From Planctomycetota bacterium (GTDB lineage Bacteria; Planctomycetota; UBA1135; UBA2386), in the NCBI GenBank assembly GCA_947444055.1, contig CANEYR010000031.1:1-40079 (forward strand): a stretch of 40,079 nt of DNA, given 5' to 3'. The position numbers and the translations under genes were made by a program. The notes beneath the pieces were generated by a model that was given only the letters and a program-made list of their open reading frames with translations, was not told where the DNA came from and made no database searches. Of the stretch, positions 39,399 to 40,079 are shown in pieces. Each line of letters starts with the position of its first letter. Within the stretch, counting starts at the first letter, position 1.

Positions 39399-40079
39399 TG
39401 CGTCCGACCCGGCGATGCTTGTGGTGGTTTGCGACCGGCGTGGTCGTTGCCGCATTGCCGACGCTGTTGGACTTGCCCGAACTATGGCCGCTGTGGCTCG
39501 CCTTTGTCGGGGGCTGCGTGCTCATGTTGCTGTTGGAGTGGGGGCTGCTGGCGAGCCCGCGGCAGGTGAGAATTTCGGTGCAGGCGCCTGCGGTCGTTCA
39601 TCTTGGCGACGCGGCAGCGATCGACATCTCGGTGACGTCTGAGCGGCGGGTCAAGGTGTGGATCGAGTTGGCGATGGCGGGCGACGCCGAGCCGCTCGTT
39701 GCCGCCGAACTGCACGTCCGTGACGGCGAACCTGCGCGCGCCGCCTTGCCTCTGCAGCCGACGCGGCGCGGCGTGCTGTCGCTGCAGTCCTGCCATGCGC
39801 GTTGGACGGGTCCGCTTGGGCTGTTGTGGTGTGAAGTGCGCACGCCGCTGCGGCAGACGGTGCGTGTCATCACCAACGTGCCGGCGGTGCGTCAACGCAC
39901 GGCGCGCTTGGTGCAGAACCGCGACTTCGCCACCGGGCTCAAGGTCGAGCGATACCTCGGCGACGGCAGTGACTTTGAGTCGTTGCGCGAGTTCGTGGTC
40001 GGCATGGACCGCCGCGCAATCGACTGGAAGGCGACGGCGCGCCATCGCGAAGTGCTGTGCCGCGAGTTTCGCGCCGAAC
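39398..40079 (+). CDS. DUF58 protein, cut by the window end
   Basis: 227 codons are present; the 3' end lies beyond the window. The ATG shares one base with the MoxR stop (TGATG). Two membrane helices are near the start (LWWFATGVVVAALPTLL and LWPLWLAFVGGCVLMLLLEW). Then comes a beta-rich segment and the DUF58 signature: YLGDGSDFESLREFV, then GMDRRAIDWKATARHRE. The family is the partner of MoxR and probably presents a VWA-like fold after this point. This completes a DUF4129-DUF4350-MoxR-DUF58 unit. Confidence 0.92.
   Translation, partial: MRPTRRCLWWFATGVVVAALPTLLDLPELWPLWLAFVGGCVLMLLLEWGLLASPRQVRISVQAPAVVHLGDAAAIDISVTSERRVKVWIELAMAGDAEPLVAAELHVRDGEPARAALPLQPTRRGVLSLQSCHARWTGPLGLLWCEVRTPLRQTVRVITNVPAVRQRTARLVQNRDFATGLKVERYLGDGSDFESLREFVVGMDRRAIDWKATARHREVLCREFRAE

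Noticed and set aside
1..40079. tRNA or rRNA genes
   Set aside because: No cloverleaf with a GGTTCGA-type arm and matching acceptor stem, and no rRNA-like conserved block, was found by eye in the intergenic gaps; a tRNAscan run would settle it.

Overview
The window is about 40 kb of GC-rich bacterial DNA. It is densely coded, Shine-Dalgarno sites are sparse, and many genes are joined by 1-4 base start/stop overlaps. The mix of genes best fits a planctomycete-like bacterium: a MoxR/DUF58/DUF4129/DUF4350 operon, sugar oxidoreductase and TIM-barrel isomerase genes, large secreted beta-sandwich proteins, an EF-hand protein, and a Ser/Thr kinase facing a sigma-54 activator. This placement rests on gene content alone; no rRNA or tRNA gene was seen.

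Layout. 1-2.9 kb (+): the 3' part of an RHS protein with a variable C-terminal tip, then a small candidate lipoprotein. 2.97-7.4 kb (-): a four-gene sugar oxidation/isomerisation operon (isomerase, Gfo/Idh/MocA, zinc MDR, SDR). 7.5-14.8 kb (-): envelope or secreted proteins, namely a frameshifted secreted protein, an EF-hand protein, a secreted beta-propeller-like protein behind a cobalamin riboswitch, a 1027-aa beta-sandwich protein with Gly/Arg-rich linkers, and a membrane-anchored protein. 15-17.2 kb (+): a short QueG-like Fe-S protein, a BtuF-like corrinoid-binding-type protein and a membrane protein. 17.2-20.6 kb (-): a membrane protein, an AhpD-like protein, a Nudix protein and a secreted esterase. 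20.7-23.7 kb (+): folC, an unknown gene, DUF2752 and HutD. 23.7-26 kb (+): small accessory genes (two unknowns, VOC/PhnB, DUF4259) with two copies of an imperfect ~105-bp repeat between them. 26-28 kb: divergent rsgA and gluQ with overlapping 5' ends. 28-32.6 kb: an atypical Ser/Thr kinase divergent from a GAF/sigma-54 activator. 32.7-36.4 kb: a metallophosphoesterase, a secreted dipeptidase, a methyltransferase and a multi-pass membrane protein. 36.5-40 kb (+): DUF4129-DUF4350-MoxR-DUF58, the last cut by the window end.

How the parts connect. The strongest unexplained signal is the cobalamin riboswitch just upstream of a secreted beta-propeller-like protein, about 2 kb from a BtuF-like gene and a QueG-like gene. 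QueG itself uses cobalamin. Together they suggest a corrinoid capture and use locus. The RHS tip carries a His/Cys pair placed as in caspase-like (clan CD) peptidases and is followed by a one-base-overlapping lipoprotein gene, which fits a toxin-immunity pair.

No stretch over 300 bases lacks a gene. The longest non-coding gap, 12944-13225, holds the riboswitch and its leader; 25310-25574 holds repeat copy B and otherwise nothing recognised.
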